From Spongiihabitans sp963422685 (lineage in GTDB: Bacteria; Pseudomonadota; Gammaproteobacteria; Arenicellales; Poriferihabitantaceae), in NCBI GenBank assembly GCA_963422685.1, contig OY730442.1, positions 992,001 through 1,056,000 on the forward strand: a stretch of 64,000 nucleotides of DNA. The letters are read 5' to 3'. How positions within the stretch are numbered: the first letter of the stretch is position 1; the number at the start of each line of letters is the position of its first letter. A model generated the notes under the pieces. That model did no database searches, was not told the DNA's origin, and was given only the letters and a program-made list of their open reading frames with translations. This document shows, in pieces, positions 19,070-27,773 of the stretch. The translations under genes were made by a program, and so were the position numbers.

Positions 19070-20143
19070 TTGAGCAATGTAATTGTAGGGATGTCTGGCG
19101 GTGTGGATTCGTCCGTGGCGGCCGCCAGGCTGATTGAGGATGGTCACAACGTTACCGGTCTCTTCATGAAGAACTGGGAAGAAGATGATGACGAAGAATA
19201 TTGTGCGACGGCGCAGGATCTTGCCGATACTGAAGAGGTTTGCAGTCAGCTTGGCATCAAACTGAAGACCATCAATTTTTCCCATGAATACTGGACCCGG
19301 GTTTTCCAACTGTTTCTGGAAGAATACCGCGCCGGCCGCACGCCGAATCCCGACGTGGTTTGTAACAAGGAAATCAAATTCAGGGAGTTTCTGGATTGGG
19401 CTATCCACCTGGGTGCGGACTTTATTGCCACCGGTCACTATGCCCGACTGGAGAAACGAAACCATTACTATCTGCTTAGAAAAGCCAGAGACAATAATAA
19501 GGATCAAAGCTATTTTCTACATACACTGGGGCAGGAAGCATTACGCCGTGTCGCCTTTCCCATTGGCGAAATGCGCAAAGAACAGGTCAGGGCCCGGGCT
19601 AAAAAACTGGCTTTGCCGACCCACGACAAAAAGGACAGCACCGGAATCTGCTTCATCGGAGAACGCCGCTTCAGTGACTTTCTCCGCCGCTTCCTGTCCC
19701 CGCGGCGAGGAAAAATCAAGACCTTGCAGGGAACCACTATCGGCCAGCACCAGGGCGCATATTACTACACCATCGGACAACGCCAGGGGTTGGGAATTGG
19801 CGGCGATGGCGACGCCTGGTATGTGGCAGAAAAAGACGTAAAAAGAAATATTGTCTATGTTGTTCAGGGCCGTGAGCACCCGGCATTAATGAAAAAGGTG
19901 GTGCATGCTGAAAACATGCACTGGATAACCGGGCTGCCGCCGATTTTGCCGGCCAGATGCAAGGCAAAAACCCGGTACCGCCAGGACGAGCAGGCCTGCC
20001 TTATTTCCATGATCGGGATTAATTACACTCGAATTGAATTTGACCAGCCGCAATGGGCGGTCACCCCGGGGCAGTCTATTGTTATTTATAAGGGCGATAT
20101 ATGCGTCGGTGGCGGCATTATCAAATCCGCGCTGGATGGCTGA
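19070..20143 (+). CDS. mnmA: tRNA 2-thiouridylase MnmA
   Basis: The 357-residue enzyme adds sulfur to the wobble uridine of tRNA-Lys, -Glu and -Gln. It shows the PP-loop SGGVDSSVAA near the N-terminus, FMKNWEEDDDEEYC, the catalytic cysteine in NPDVVCNKEIKF, TGHYAR and the second cysteine in STGICFIGER. The start is TTG at 19070: no ATG exists before the PP-loop that would keep the conserved beginning. Order nudJ-mnmA-purB matches E. coli, but hflD, which lies between mnmA and purB there, is absent. Confidence 0.95.
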   Translation: MSNVIVGMSGGVDSSVAAARLIEDGHNVTGLFMKNWEEDDDEEYCATAQDLADTEEVCSQLGIKLKTINFSHEYWTRVFQLFLEEYRAGRTPNPDVVCNKEIKFREFLDWAIHLGADFIATGHYARLEKRNHYYLLRKARDNNKDQSYFLHTLGQEALRRVAFPIGEMRKEQVRARAKKLALPTHDKKDSTGICFIGERRFSDFLRRFLSPRRGKIKTLQGTTIGQHQGAYYYTIGQRQGLGIGGDGDAWYVAEKDVKRNIVYVVQGREHPALMKKVVHAENMHWITGLPPILPARCKAKTRYRQDEQACLISMIGINYTRIEFDQPQWAVTPGQSIVIYKGDICVGGGIIKSALDG

Positions 20144-20198
20144 TTGACCGCGGCTGATGCCCCCGGGCAATAATCAGCATGGATATGGGCGGCGGGCC

Positions 20199-20217
20199 GC
20201 TGTGATAAAATCACAGC
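20199..20217. promoter_or_regulatory. Perfect palindrome upstream of purB
   Basis: GCTGTGAT and ATCACAGC form a perfect eight-base inverted repeat around AAA, 30 bases before the purB start. TGTGA and TCACA are the half-sites of a CRP site, but the spacing is five bases instead of six. It may be a regulator site, a weak terminator for mnmA, or overlap a promoter. Confidence 0.4.
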
Positions 20218-20248
20218 TTCATCGCCCTTTCATCTGCATGACCCACCG

Positions 20249-21646
20249 TTGCCTGTGACCGATTCCACTATTGCGCCAGACGCCCTGACAGCGCTGTCCC
20301 CCCTTGACGGTCGATACCAGCACAAAACCGCCGGATTACGACCTTATTTTAGTGAATATGGCCTGATTCGCGCCCGTGTCACGGTGGAGATCGAATGGTT
20401 GATTCACCTTTCCAAGCAGCAGCAAATCACGGAAATCCCGCCCTTTTCAAAAGCGTGTACGGGTTATCTGCGCTCACTGGCCGCACAATTCGATGTGGAT
20501 GAAGCCAAACAGGTCAAAGTAATCGAACGCACTACCGGCCACGACGTAAAAGCGATTGAGTATTATCTCAAAGATAAAATCAAAGGCCATGATGAACTTG
20601 AAAGAGTAAGTGAGTTTATTCATTTCGCCTGCACCTCGGAGGATATCAACAATCTGGCGTATGGACTGATGCTGCTCGGCGCCCGGCAATCGGTGTTGAT
20701 ACCGGCGATGAAATCTTTGGCGGATGCCCTGGCCGAACTGGCCAATGAATACGCCCGCCAGCCCATGCTGGCGCGTACCCATGGCCAGCCCGCCAGCCCC
20801 ACCACGATGGGCAAGGAACTGGTGAATGTATGCCAGCGCCTGAATCGCATCACGGCACAACTGGCCGAACAAAAACTATTCGGCAAATTCAACGGCGCAG
20901 TGGGCAATTTTAATGCGCACTATGCGGCCTACCCTGACATTGACTGGCCCGAATCCGCGCAATCCTTCGTCAGCAGTTTAGGTCTGACTTACCAGCGATT
21001 TACTACCCAGATTGAGCCGCACGACTATATGGCCGAGTTTTGCCATATCCTGAGTCGGTTCAATACGGTTTTGCTGGACTTTACGCGGGATATCTGGGGA
21101 TACATTGCCCTGGGGTATTTCAAACAAAAGATTGTAAAAGGCGAAGTCGGTTCAAGCACCATGCCGCACAAGGTCAATCCGGTGGATTTCGAAAACGCAG
21201 AAGGCAATCTGGGGCTGGCCAATGCGGTGCTTGGACATCTGGCAGAAAAACTCCCCATAAGTCGATGGCAGCGCGACCTGACCGACTCCACCGTGCTGCG
21301 CAACTTCGGAGTGGGGGTTGGGTATAGTATGCTGGCCATGAACGCCACATTGAAAGGGCTGGGCAAGCTTGACCTGGACGCAGCAGCGATGAACCATGAT
21401 CTTGAGCAAAACTGGGCGGTGCTGGCCGAGCCCATTCAAACGGTGATGCGGCGTTATGCCATCGCCCGGCCCTATGAAAAATTAAAATCGTTTACCCGGG
21501 GGAAGCAGGGCATAAACAAGGAATCGCTGCATAAATTCATCCTTTCCCTGGATATCCCTGATCGGGCAAAAACCGCCTTGCTTGAGATGACGCCGGCCAG
21601 CTACATCGGCAATGCGGCAGAGGCTGTGCGCCGTAAACAGCCATGA
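20249..21646 (+). CDS. purB: Adenylosuccinate lyase
   Basis: The 465-residue enzyme cleaves SAICAR and adenylosuccinate in purine synthesis. Matching motifs are LSPLDGRYQ at the N-terminus, TSEDINNLA, the histidine-containing RTHGQPASPTTMGKE and the signature loop GSSTMPHKVNPVDFENAEGN carrying the catalytic serine. Length and domain order agree with the E. coli enzyme (456). The first possible start is TTG at 20249; GTG at 20255 is an alternative. Confidence 0.96.
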   Translation: MPVTDSTIAPDALTALSPLDGRYQHKTAGLRPYFSEYGLIRARVTVEIEWLIHLSKQQQITEIPPFSKACTGYLRSLAAQFDVDEAKQVKVIERTTGHDVKAIEYYLKDKIKGHDELERVSEFIHFACTSEDINNLAYGLMLLGARQSVLIPAMKSLADALAELANEYARQPMLARTHGQPASPTTMGKELVNVCQRLNRITAQLAEQKLFGKFNGAVGNFNAHYAAYPDIDWPESAQSFVSSLGLTYQRFTTQIEPHDYMAEFCHILSRFNTVLLDFTRDIWGYIALGYFKQKIVKGEVGSSTMPHKVNPVDFENAEGNLGLANAVLGHLAEKLPISRWQRDLTDSTVLRNFGVGVGYSMLAMNATLKGLGKLDLDAAAMNHDLEQNWAVLAEPIQTVMRRYAIARPYEKLKSFTRGKQGINKESLHKFILSLDIPDRAKTALLEMTPASYIGNAAEAVRRKQP

Positions 21647-21661
21647 TCGGAATGCCTGAAA

Positions 21662-22381
21662 TTGACTGAAGCCATTCGCCTGTCCAGACTGATGACCGAA
21701 CGCGGCCTGTGTTCACGCCGGGAAGCGGATCGATTCATTGAACAGGGCCTGGTGTCTGTTGACGGAACGGTCGTAACCACGCTGGGAACGAAAATCATCC
21801 CGACCCGGCAGATCACCCTGGATCCGCGGGCGCATATTCAGCAATCGCAGCGGGTTACGGTGCTGATAAACAAACCGCTGGGCTATGTTAGCGGATTGCC
21901 GGAAAAAGGATACCAATCTGCGGTAATGCTAATCAACAAACACAATCGGTTTGCGCAAAGTGATCCCGTACCAGGGCGGCACGGGCTCGCGCCGGCCGGC
22001 CGGCTTGATATCGACTCTACCGGTCTGATGGTTTTTACCCGGGACGGGCGGGTGGCGAAGAAAATAATCGCACCGCACAGCGCCATTGAGAAAGAATATC
22101 TGGTCCGGGTCCAGGGCCGGATTTCAAGTGCAAAAATTGAATTGCTCCAACACGGTTTATGTCTGGATGACAAACCGCTCAAGCGGGCAGAAATTGCACA
22201 GCTTGATCACGCCCGATTGCGTTTCACCCTGATGGAAGGGCGAAAGCGGCAGATTCGCCGGATGTGTGAACAGCTTGATCTCAAGGTTACCGGTCTGACC
22301 CGAATACGCATCGGCCAGGTAAAACTCGGCAGACTCGGCACTGGAAAATGGCGATTGCTGCGGCCGGGTGAATATTTTTAG
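21662..22381 (+). CDS. rRNA pseudouridine synthase, RsuA/RluB/E/F family with S4 domain
   Basis: The 239-residue protein has an N-terminal S4 RNA-binding domain (LSRLMTERGLCSRREADRFI), then the catalytic domain with INKPLGYVSG and the aspartate motif AGRLDIDSTGLM, and the C-terminal GRKRQIRRMCEQL. The S4 domain and KPLGYVSG favour RluF or RluB over RluE, which lacks S4, so no symbol is assigned. A TTG start at 21662 is used. In E. coli rluE neighbours nudJ-mnmA; here an rlu gene sits after purB and directly abuts pyrD. Confidence 0.88.
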   Translation: MTEAIRLSRLMTERGLCSRREADRFIEQGLVSVDGTVVTTLGTKIIPTRQITLDPRAHIQQSQRVTVLINKPLGYVSGLPEKGYQSAVMLINKHNRFAQSDPVPGRHGLAPAGRLDIDSTGLMVFTRDGRVAKKIIAPHSAIEKEYLVRVQGRISSAKIELLQHGLCLDDKPLKRAEIAQLDHARLRFTLMEGRKRQIRRMCEQLDLKVTGLTRIRIGQVKLGRLGTGKWRLLRPGEYF

Positions 22382-23416
22382 ATGTATGCCGGTTTAAGAT
22401 CGCTGCTGTTTAAACTGGAGCCGGAAACCAGCCATGATGTGGTCATGGGCGCACTGGCCGTTGTTGCAAAATCGCGAGTATTGAGTGCATTGGCCGGGGT
22501 TTTGGCCGGCAGGGTAGAATTTGCGGGTCCGGTGGAGGTGATGGGGATTGATTTTGCCAATCCCGTGGGGCTGGCCGCCGGGCTGGACAAACAGGCCAGT
22601 GCGGGCAATGCGCTGCATCAGTTCGGTTTTGGCTGGCTTGAATTCGGCACAGTGACCCCCGAACCCCAACCCGGAAACCCGAAACCCAGAATATTTCGCA
22701 TCCCCGAACACCAGGCGATAATCAACCGGCTTGGATTCAATAGCGTTAGCCTGAACCGATTCATCAGCAACCTTAAACGTATGGATCCGAAAATAATCAA
22801 GGGTATTAACATTGGCAAAAATGCGGCGACCCCTTTAAAGGACGCGGCGCAGGACTATCTAACCGGCCTGCGCGCGGTATATGACCATGCCGACTATGTG
22901 GCCGTCAACGTCTCCTCTCCCAATACCCGGGGCCTGCGAGAACTTCAGCAGCATCCGGCGCTGGACGCATTGCTGGCGGCGTTAAATCGCCAGCGCCAGC
23001 AATTGGCCGATAATTCGGGAAGGTATATCCCGTTGGTGGTAAAAATTGCACCGGATCTGGATCAGGCCCAAATCGATGTCATCGCCGGCATACTGCGCCG
23101 ACACAAAATCGATGGTGTGGCGGCTACCAATACCACCTTGTCCCGCGATGCCATCGCTGGGCACCGGTTTGCCAGTGAAGTTGGCGGATTGAGCGGGCAG
23201 CCGTTACAAACCTGCTCAACCCGGGTGACCGCGGCGCTGTATGCGAATCTGCAGGGCGAAATCCCGATCATCGGCATCGGCGGCATTAACAGCCCGGAAT
23301 CTGCATTGGAGAAATTTCAGGCCGGTGCAAAATTGATCCAGTTGTATTCCGGGTTTATTTATCATGGCCCAAAATTGATCCGGGATATTCTCAGCCATAT
23401 AAACCAGAACCAGTGA
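22382..23416 (+). CDS. pyrD: Dihydroorotate dehydrogenase (quinone), class 2
   Basis: The 344-residue membrane-associated flavoenzyme oxidises dihydroorotate in pyrimidine synthesis, passing electrons to quinone. It has the amphipathic N-terminus (MYAGLRSLLFKLEPETSHDV), NPVGLAAGLDK, VNVSSPNTRGLR with the class 2 catalytic serine, KIAPDLD, and the FMN phosphate loop IIGIGGI. The ATG immediately follows the stop of the pseudouridine synthase gene. Confidence 0.96.
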   Translation: MYAGLRSLLFKLEPETSHDVVMGALAVVAKSRVLSALAGVLAGRVEFAGPVEVMGIDFANPVGLAAGLDKQASAGNALHQFGFGWLEFGTVTPEPQPGNPKPRIFRIPEHQAIINRLGFNSVSLNRFISNLKRMDPKIIKGINIGKNAATPLKDAAQDYLTGLRAVYDHADYVAVNVSSPNTRGLRELQQHPALDALLAALNRQRQQLADNSGRYIPLVVKIAPDLDQAQIDVIAGILRRHKIDGVAATNTTLSRDAIAGHRFASEVGGLSGQPLQTCSTRVTAALYANLQGEIPIIGIGGINSPESALEKFQAGAKLIQLYSGFIYHGPKLIRDILSHINQNQ

Positions 23417-23637
23417 TAACCGAAACCACGGACTTGCCCCTGAGTTGGTAAGCCGCATGGAACGGCAGATTTATTGCTCCAGAGATTGTATTTGCTAAAT
23501 TGGGATGCGCGAAGCGATAATCCACCATCCGAATTTTTCGCCATGTCCCCGGCCTCACCTGATATCAAGACCAGTCAGGGCCAATAGCATGGGGACAGGC
23601 GACAACCCTGTAACTATCCGGCACCCGAGGAAAATAT

Positions 23638-24990
23638 ATGAATGCTCCACTAACCAACGCCGCGCTGTTAGAAAAAGATCACCAGCATATGATTCATCCG
23701 CTGCACCATACTGCCGGGCACGAAAATGCCCGGGTCTGGGTGAAGGGCGAAGGTGCATATCTGTTTGATGCGGACGACAATCGATTTATTGATGGTTTGT
23801 CCTGCCTTTGGAATGTCAGCGCGGGTCATGGGCGTCAGGAACTGGCTGATGCAGCCCAAAAACAAATGCGCGACCTGGCATTCTGCTCAAGCTATGCCGG
23901 CGGTTCCAATCGCCCGGCCATTGAACTGGCAGAACGTCTGTCCACCATTGCCTACTCCAATATGAAGAATTTTTATTTTACATCGGGAGGCGGAGAGTCC
24001 ACCGACAGCAACTTTAAATTGGCACGGTTTTACTGGAAAACCAAAGGCCGACCGGAAAAAACCAAAGTCATCTCACGGCAATGGGGATACCATGGCGTCA
24101 CGTTTGCCGCAATGTGCGCCACCGGCATCAAAAGCTACTGGCCCATGTTCGAACCGCGCATACCGGGATTCAGCCATATACCGTCACCTGACGCTTACCA
24201 CTATCCCATGCCGGAAGATGGTTCATCCCAGGGCGTCGCTGCGGCGAATGAACTGGAGCGGGAGATTCTGCAACAGGGCGCGGAAACCGTGGCGATGTTT
24301 ATCGCTGAACCGGTGCAGGGCGCGGGCGGGGTAATCCCCGCCCAGCATGATTATTTCAAACGCATCCGCGAAATATGTGATGAATACGAAGTGCTGCTAG
24401 TCTCCGACGAGGTGATTACCGGGTTTGGTCGAACCGGCAGGATGTTTGGATTGCAGCATTATGGGGTTGAGCCTGACCTGATGCAATTCGCCAAATCGAT
24501 AACATCCGGCTATGTGCCGCTGGGTGGCATCGGTATCAGCGACGAAATCGCCGACACCATTACCGCAAGCCCAACCCCCTGGATGCACGCCTATACCTAC
24601 AGCGGCCATCCCACCATGTGCGCCGTAGCCCTGGCTACCCTTGATATTATCGAAAATGAAGACCTCCCTGGACAGGCGGCGAGAAATGGCGAGGCGATGC
24701 TACAAAAACTCCATGATGCGCTGGATCATCATCCCCATGTTGGCAATATTCGCGGTCTAGGCATGATGCACGGCATCGAAATTGTCAAAGACAAAGCCAC
24801 CAGGGAATGGTTCCCGGCCGAGTTTGGATTGGGCGGAAAACTCACCAAAGCGTTGCTGGATCGCGGGCTTTATACCCGGGTCAGAAGTGAAGTCATCTGC
24901 AATGCGCCGCCCTTGAATACCGATGCGGCCATTCTGGATGAAATGGTTGAAATTTATGGCGACGCCATCATTGCCGTGCTCGGGCGGTAA
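23638..24990 (+). CDS. PLP-dependent class III omega-aminotransferase
   Basis: The 450-residue enzyme has class III features: SGGGESTDSNFKLARFYW (PLP phosphate contact), GYHG, the aspartate of VSDEVITGFGRTG, and the PLP lysine in QFAKSITSGYVPLGG. It resembles beta-alanine/omega-amino acid, taurine or putrescine:pyruvate transaminases; the exact substrate is not clear. GAGG lies seven bases before the ATG. It stands alone. With the amine oxidase and guanidino-compound genes elsewhere in the window, an amine or omega-amino acid substrate is plausible. Confidence 0.9.
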   Translation: MNAPLTNAALLEKDHQHMIHPLHHTAGHENARVWVKGEGAYLFDADDNRFIDGLSCLWNVSAGHGRQELADAAQKQMRDLAFCSSYAGGSNRPAIELAERLSTIAYSNMKNFYFTSGGGESTDSNFKLARFYWKTKGRPEKTKVISRQWGYHGVTFAAMCATGIKSYWPMFEPRIPGFSHIPSPDAYHYPMPEDGSSQGVAAANELEREILQQGAETVAMFIAEPVQGAGGVIPAQHDYFKRIREICDEYEVLLVSDEVITGFGRTGRMFGLQHYGVEPDLMQFAKSITSGYVPLGGIGISDEIADTITASPTPWMHAYTYSGHPTMCAVALATLDIIENEDLPGQAARNGEAMLQKLHDALDHHPHVGNIRGLGMMHGIEIVKDKATREWFPAEFGLGGKLTKALLDRGLYTRVRSEVICNAPPLNTDAAILDEMVEIYGDAIIAVLGR

Positions 24991-24997
24991 GCGGGGC

Positions 24998-25023
24998 GGA
25001 GCGAGCGTTCTGCTCTTCGCTCC
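24998..25023 (+). terminator. Hairpin after the aminotransferase gene
   Basis: GGAGCGA and TCGCTCC form a perfect seven-base stem around a 12-base loop, starting eight bases after the stop codon. There is no clear T-tract, so termination by this hairpin alone is uncertain. Confidence 0.4.
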
Positions 25024-25176
25024 CGCACGCCCGTCCGCGTTCCCGTGAAAGGGAAGCCATTTCCAATGTGGAGGCCGGCAGCCCCGGCGCGTGATCAATC
25101 AGCATGTCATCATCCCAGGGCGGCGCGGATTACGGGAATTTGCGGCATACAGCCCGGGGCATGGGAGGATTAGGGC

Positions 25177-25625
25177 GTGACGCAGAGTGAATTCGTTGGC
25201 GTGGATGGCTGTAAAGGCGATTGGTTCAGTAGCGATACGAAAAGGAGGCGTTTCTCAAGTTTGGTAAGTTATTGGCCCACTATAACGCCGCCAGGCTGAT
25301 ACTGGTGGACATTCCAATAGGCTTGCCGGAAGAGGGCGACTACGATAGGGAGGCAAGAAGGCTGATCAGTCCACGCGGGTCGAGCGTTTTCCCAACGCCG
25401 ACCCGGCATACGGTAGAGAAGGAAGAGGAACGTATTCGCGTTAAAAGGTTTCCCAGAAATTGCGTCGCCAGGGATGACGTACTTGATGCGCTTGCGGCGG
25501 CCCTAACCGCCTGCCGGGGATACCCGGACCAGCTTCAAAAGGTGCCCACCTCCCCTCAAACAGACGAAAAGGGTTTGCCAATGGAGATGGTGTTTTGGAG
25601 ACCTGCGATGGAGCCACACCCTTAA
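25177..25625 (+). pseudogene. DUF429-type gene with frameshift and internal deletion
   Basis: A GTG start at 25177 with GGAGG upstream begins MTQSEFVGVDGCKGDWF, the usual DUF429 opening. The frame is then lost near 25250 and resumes in another frame (FLKFGKLLAHYNAARLILVD, from about 25253) with IPIGLPEEGDYDREARRL, VFPTPTRHTV and finally DDVLDALAAALTA. The central part normally lying between VFPTPTR and DDILDALAAA is mostly missing. DUF429 proteins have an RNase H-like nuclease fold of unknown role. Frameshift plus internal deletion make a functional product unlikely. Confidence 0.6.
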
Positions 25626-25671
25626 TTCAAGTAACATCCCAATTGAACATACGATAAACGGAGCGACGACC

Positions 25672-25890
25672 ATGCCTGACGCCACCCTTCGACAAGCTCA
25701 GGATTCCGACTCCAACCTGGCGGCGAAGATACACCACTCCAGCGGCTCCTATCCCGTCGTAGCGGGGCGGGACATTCTGTATGATATCGGCGAGCGGCTG
25801 GCGGACGCTGGCGTCCGGGGCGTGCCTATATCATCACCGACGACAACGTGATGAGTCCCTACGGGCGGCGGTTCAGCGCATGGCGCACCT
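25672..25890 (+). pseudogene. aroB: N-terminal fragment of 3-dehydroquinate synthase
   Basis: After GGAG and an eight-base spacer, the ATG at 25672 opens a frame containing HHSSGSYPVVAGRDILYDIG, ADAGVRG, then a shift of frame to RAYIITDDNVMSPYG. This matches the N-terminal NAD-binding part of AroB. Nothing of the catalytic C-terminal domain follows. The first codons include CCCTTCGACAAGCTCAGGA, a sequence that recurs in intergenic regions of many bacterial genomes. This is a dead fragment beside another dead gene. Confidence 0.5.
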
Positions 25891-26087
25891 GCTGGTCGTC
25901 AATCTCAACCTTGAACCTGACCCCACTCATACCGTATCTCACACAATCCACTGGTCGCAGAACGGCAGGCCGTGGGTGCTGCGAAACCAGGCTCTCATGT
26001 CGTCGAAACCCACAAACCCATCGCCCTGCGCAAACCCGTCCACCCCGAGCCCGGGACTCATCATATCGAGTCTTGGCCCTGACGTAG

Positions 26088-26354
26088 TCAGACGCCCTTT
26101 AAATACAGCGTGTGATCATCAATACACAGCCTGCCCATGCCGGTGCAGACCGCCTCGCCCAGCTTGCGGCATTGCCTGGTACGCATACCCGTATACAGAT
26201 ACAGTCGGTCACCGACTTTGAACGGCCGCTTGCGTCAAGGGCGAATGGTCGTGCGTTTGCAGCCGTCTGCCACCACCAGTGCAACGTTGAATTCCTTATT
26301 TGAAACACCTGCATACGGCCACCGCTGGCAGCAATTGTTAAATGAGGCAATCAT
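26088..26354 (-). pseudogene. ASCH-like phage protein gene with in-frame stop
   Basis: Reading from the ATG at 26354, the frame contains FNVALVVADGCKRTTIRP, then TGA at 26235-26237, and continues in the same frame with RKRPFKVGDRLYLYTGMRT and CRKLGEAVC to a second stop at 26088. The LVEDG..TTIR..RKRPFKVGD..YLYTGMRT pattern is typical of small ASCH-domain proteins in phages, which have an RNA-binding beta-barrel fold. One substitution (for example CGA to TGA) explains the stop. The surrounding prophage remnant supports decay. Confidence 0.5.
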
Positions 26355-26417
26355 GTCCTCTACCGGCGTGTCGGGCAGGACGCAATAAAGCGCCCGCAAA
26401 GCGCCGTCGTGCGGGCC

Positions 26418-26455
26418 CTGCAACCCCGGCATATCCCGATATGCCGGGGTTGCAG
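26418..26455. repeat. Perfect 18-bp inverted repeat (strong hairpin)
   Basis: The arms at 26418-26435 and 26438-26455 are perfectly complementary with only CC between them and are GC-rich. It lies 22 bases beyond the stop of the adenine methylase gene, so it could end its transcript, but no T-run follows on the minus strand. It may instead be a palindromic repeat element. Confidence 0.6.
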
Positions 26456-26476
26456 AGGCGTCGTAGATTTTAATCT

Positions 26477-27352
26477 TTACCTGATTTGAGTTGAGTTTTC
26501 GCGATACCGAGGGGGCGGCCATTGCAGATTGTCCGACACGATCATGCGCTCAGCCGTTACTCGCTTGTGTTGCAGCGAATAGCGTGCAGGGTTGGCGTAC
26601 TGCCGTCGATTGCGATACCACTGCCGCACCTGGGTTGTGTCGTCATAAGTCAATAGCCACCGACGCTTCAGCTTTTGCAGCTCCGCCGCCAGGAGAATGT
26701 GATCCGCCCATTCGAATTGCTTCCGATACAATCGCCGGCCCTGGCTCACGTAAGGCGGGTCAACAAAAAACAACGCCGGCGCAGTTTGTGGAATATTGAA
26801 AGTGTGCTGGACGATAAAATCGCTCGCGCCCACACCGTACAGATGTATCTGATCGCGGTATTGCGCTGCCCGCTCGATGCGGCGGATTAACTCGCCGCGG
26901 TTAAAGCGGCAGTCCAGAGCATAATTGCCATCTTGCGCCATCCCACCGATGACGCCGGCGTCCAAAATGCCAGAACGATTGGTGCGGTTGAGGAACAGCG
27001 CGGCAAAGCCTGTATCAACAAGCCCCTGATTATGCGGGTCAAGATATATCGCACGCTGACGATCCCATTCGTCCAACGTGACCGGCGTGTTCTCAATACG
27101 TTGAACAAGCTGTGCCGTGTGGTTCAGCACACAAAACCAAAATGCCCAGATGGCCCGGTCGTAATCATTAATATGGATGTGACGCACGTGGCCGGCGTAC
27201 AGCAGCCGCAAGGCCAGACCAGCGCCGCCACAAAACGGCTCGGCGTAATGGACGTCCTTAAGATTGTTCGCCTTAAAGATATCAACCAATAGCGGATACA
27301 GTGACGCCTTGCCGCCGGGATAACGCAAAGGTGAAGGGAAGCGAGCGGTCAT
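26477..27352 (-). CDS. DNA N6-adenine methyltransferase (D12/Dam family), phage-type
   Basis: The 291-residue enzyme has the D12-class order: LRYPGGKASLYPLL at the N-terminus, SAM-binding AEPFCGGAGLAL (about residues 38-50), NRTNRSGI and the catalytic motif FFVDPPYVSQG. It transfers a methyl group from SAM to adenine in a short DNA target that cannot be read from sequence. The GTG at 27355 is an alternative start. It lies among prophage remains, where orphan Dam-like enzymes protect phage DNA from host restriction; no partner nuclease gene is visible. Confidence 0.88.
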   Translation of the reverse strand: MTARFPSPLRYPGGKASLYPLLVDIFKANNLKDVHYAEPFCGGAGLALRLLYAGHVRHIHINDYDRAIWAFWFCVLNHTAQLVQRIENTPVTLDEWDRQRAIYLDPHNQGLVDTGFAALFLNRTNRSGILDAGVIGGMAQDGNYALDCRFNRGELIRRIERAAQYRDQIHLYGVGASDFIVQHTFNIPQTAPALFFVDPPYVSQGRRLYRKQFEWADHILLAAELQKLKRRWLLTYDDTTQVRQWYRNRRQYANPARYSLQHKRVTAERMIVSDNLQWPPPRYRENSTQIR

Positions 27353-27363
27353 CACCGATTGTT

Positions 27364-27474
27364 TTAAAGAAGGTATGAAATGATCAGTACCACGGCCAAA
27401 ATGATTAATACATAGGGCCAGAATCCCACGGCCACCATCAAGATCCCGTGGATAATTTTTTCATATTTTTTCAT
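27364..27474 (-). CDS. Tiny single-helix membrane protein
   Basis: This 36-residue product begins MKKYEKIIHG and then has one long hydrophobic helix (ILMVAVGFWPYVLIILAVVL). It lies nine bases upstream of the methylase gene on the same strand, as if in one transcript. Its size and position suggest a phage-associated membrane peptide, holin-like at most; there is no direct evidence for that role. Confidence 0.5.
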   Translation of the reverse strand: MKKYEKIIHGILMVAVGFWPYVLIILAVVLIISYLL

Positions 27475-27773
27475 GGCCGTATTTTCTTAAGTGATGTATT
27501 GATAAAAGTGACGTGTTGATCAGGGCTTGCCCCGGGTTGGGTTGTTGTTTTATACTCTGTGCCATCCATTCTGCCGTTGGGTAGGCCGACAGGCAGGTTG
27601 CAATGAGATTGCGGGATCAGTGGCCTCGCGCAAGCGGCGGCACACACCAAGAACCGATGGGGTTGGGCGGTCTGCATGGCTATACCGGCCCCGGGTTCTC
27701 CACCGGGTGCAGCGGGTGTGGGATTCTGCTGTTTGTCGCCTGCCGGCAGACAGCCCTTTATTTACTTTCCCCT

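Noticed and set aside
18563..19507. 314-codon minus-strand frame across nudJ and mnmA
   Set aside because: Overlaps the PP-loop coding region of mnmA; no motifs of its own.
26235..26522. 95-codon minus-strand gene starting inside the methylase gene
   Set aside because: Its first half runs through a perfect 18-bp hairpin; only the second half is protein-like and belongs to the ASCH pseudogene starting near 26354.
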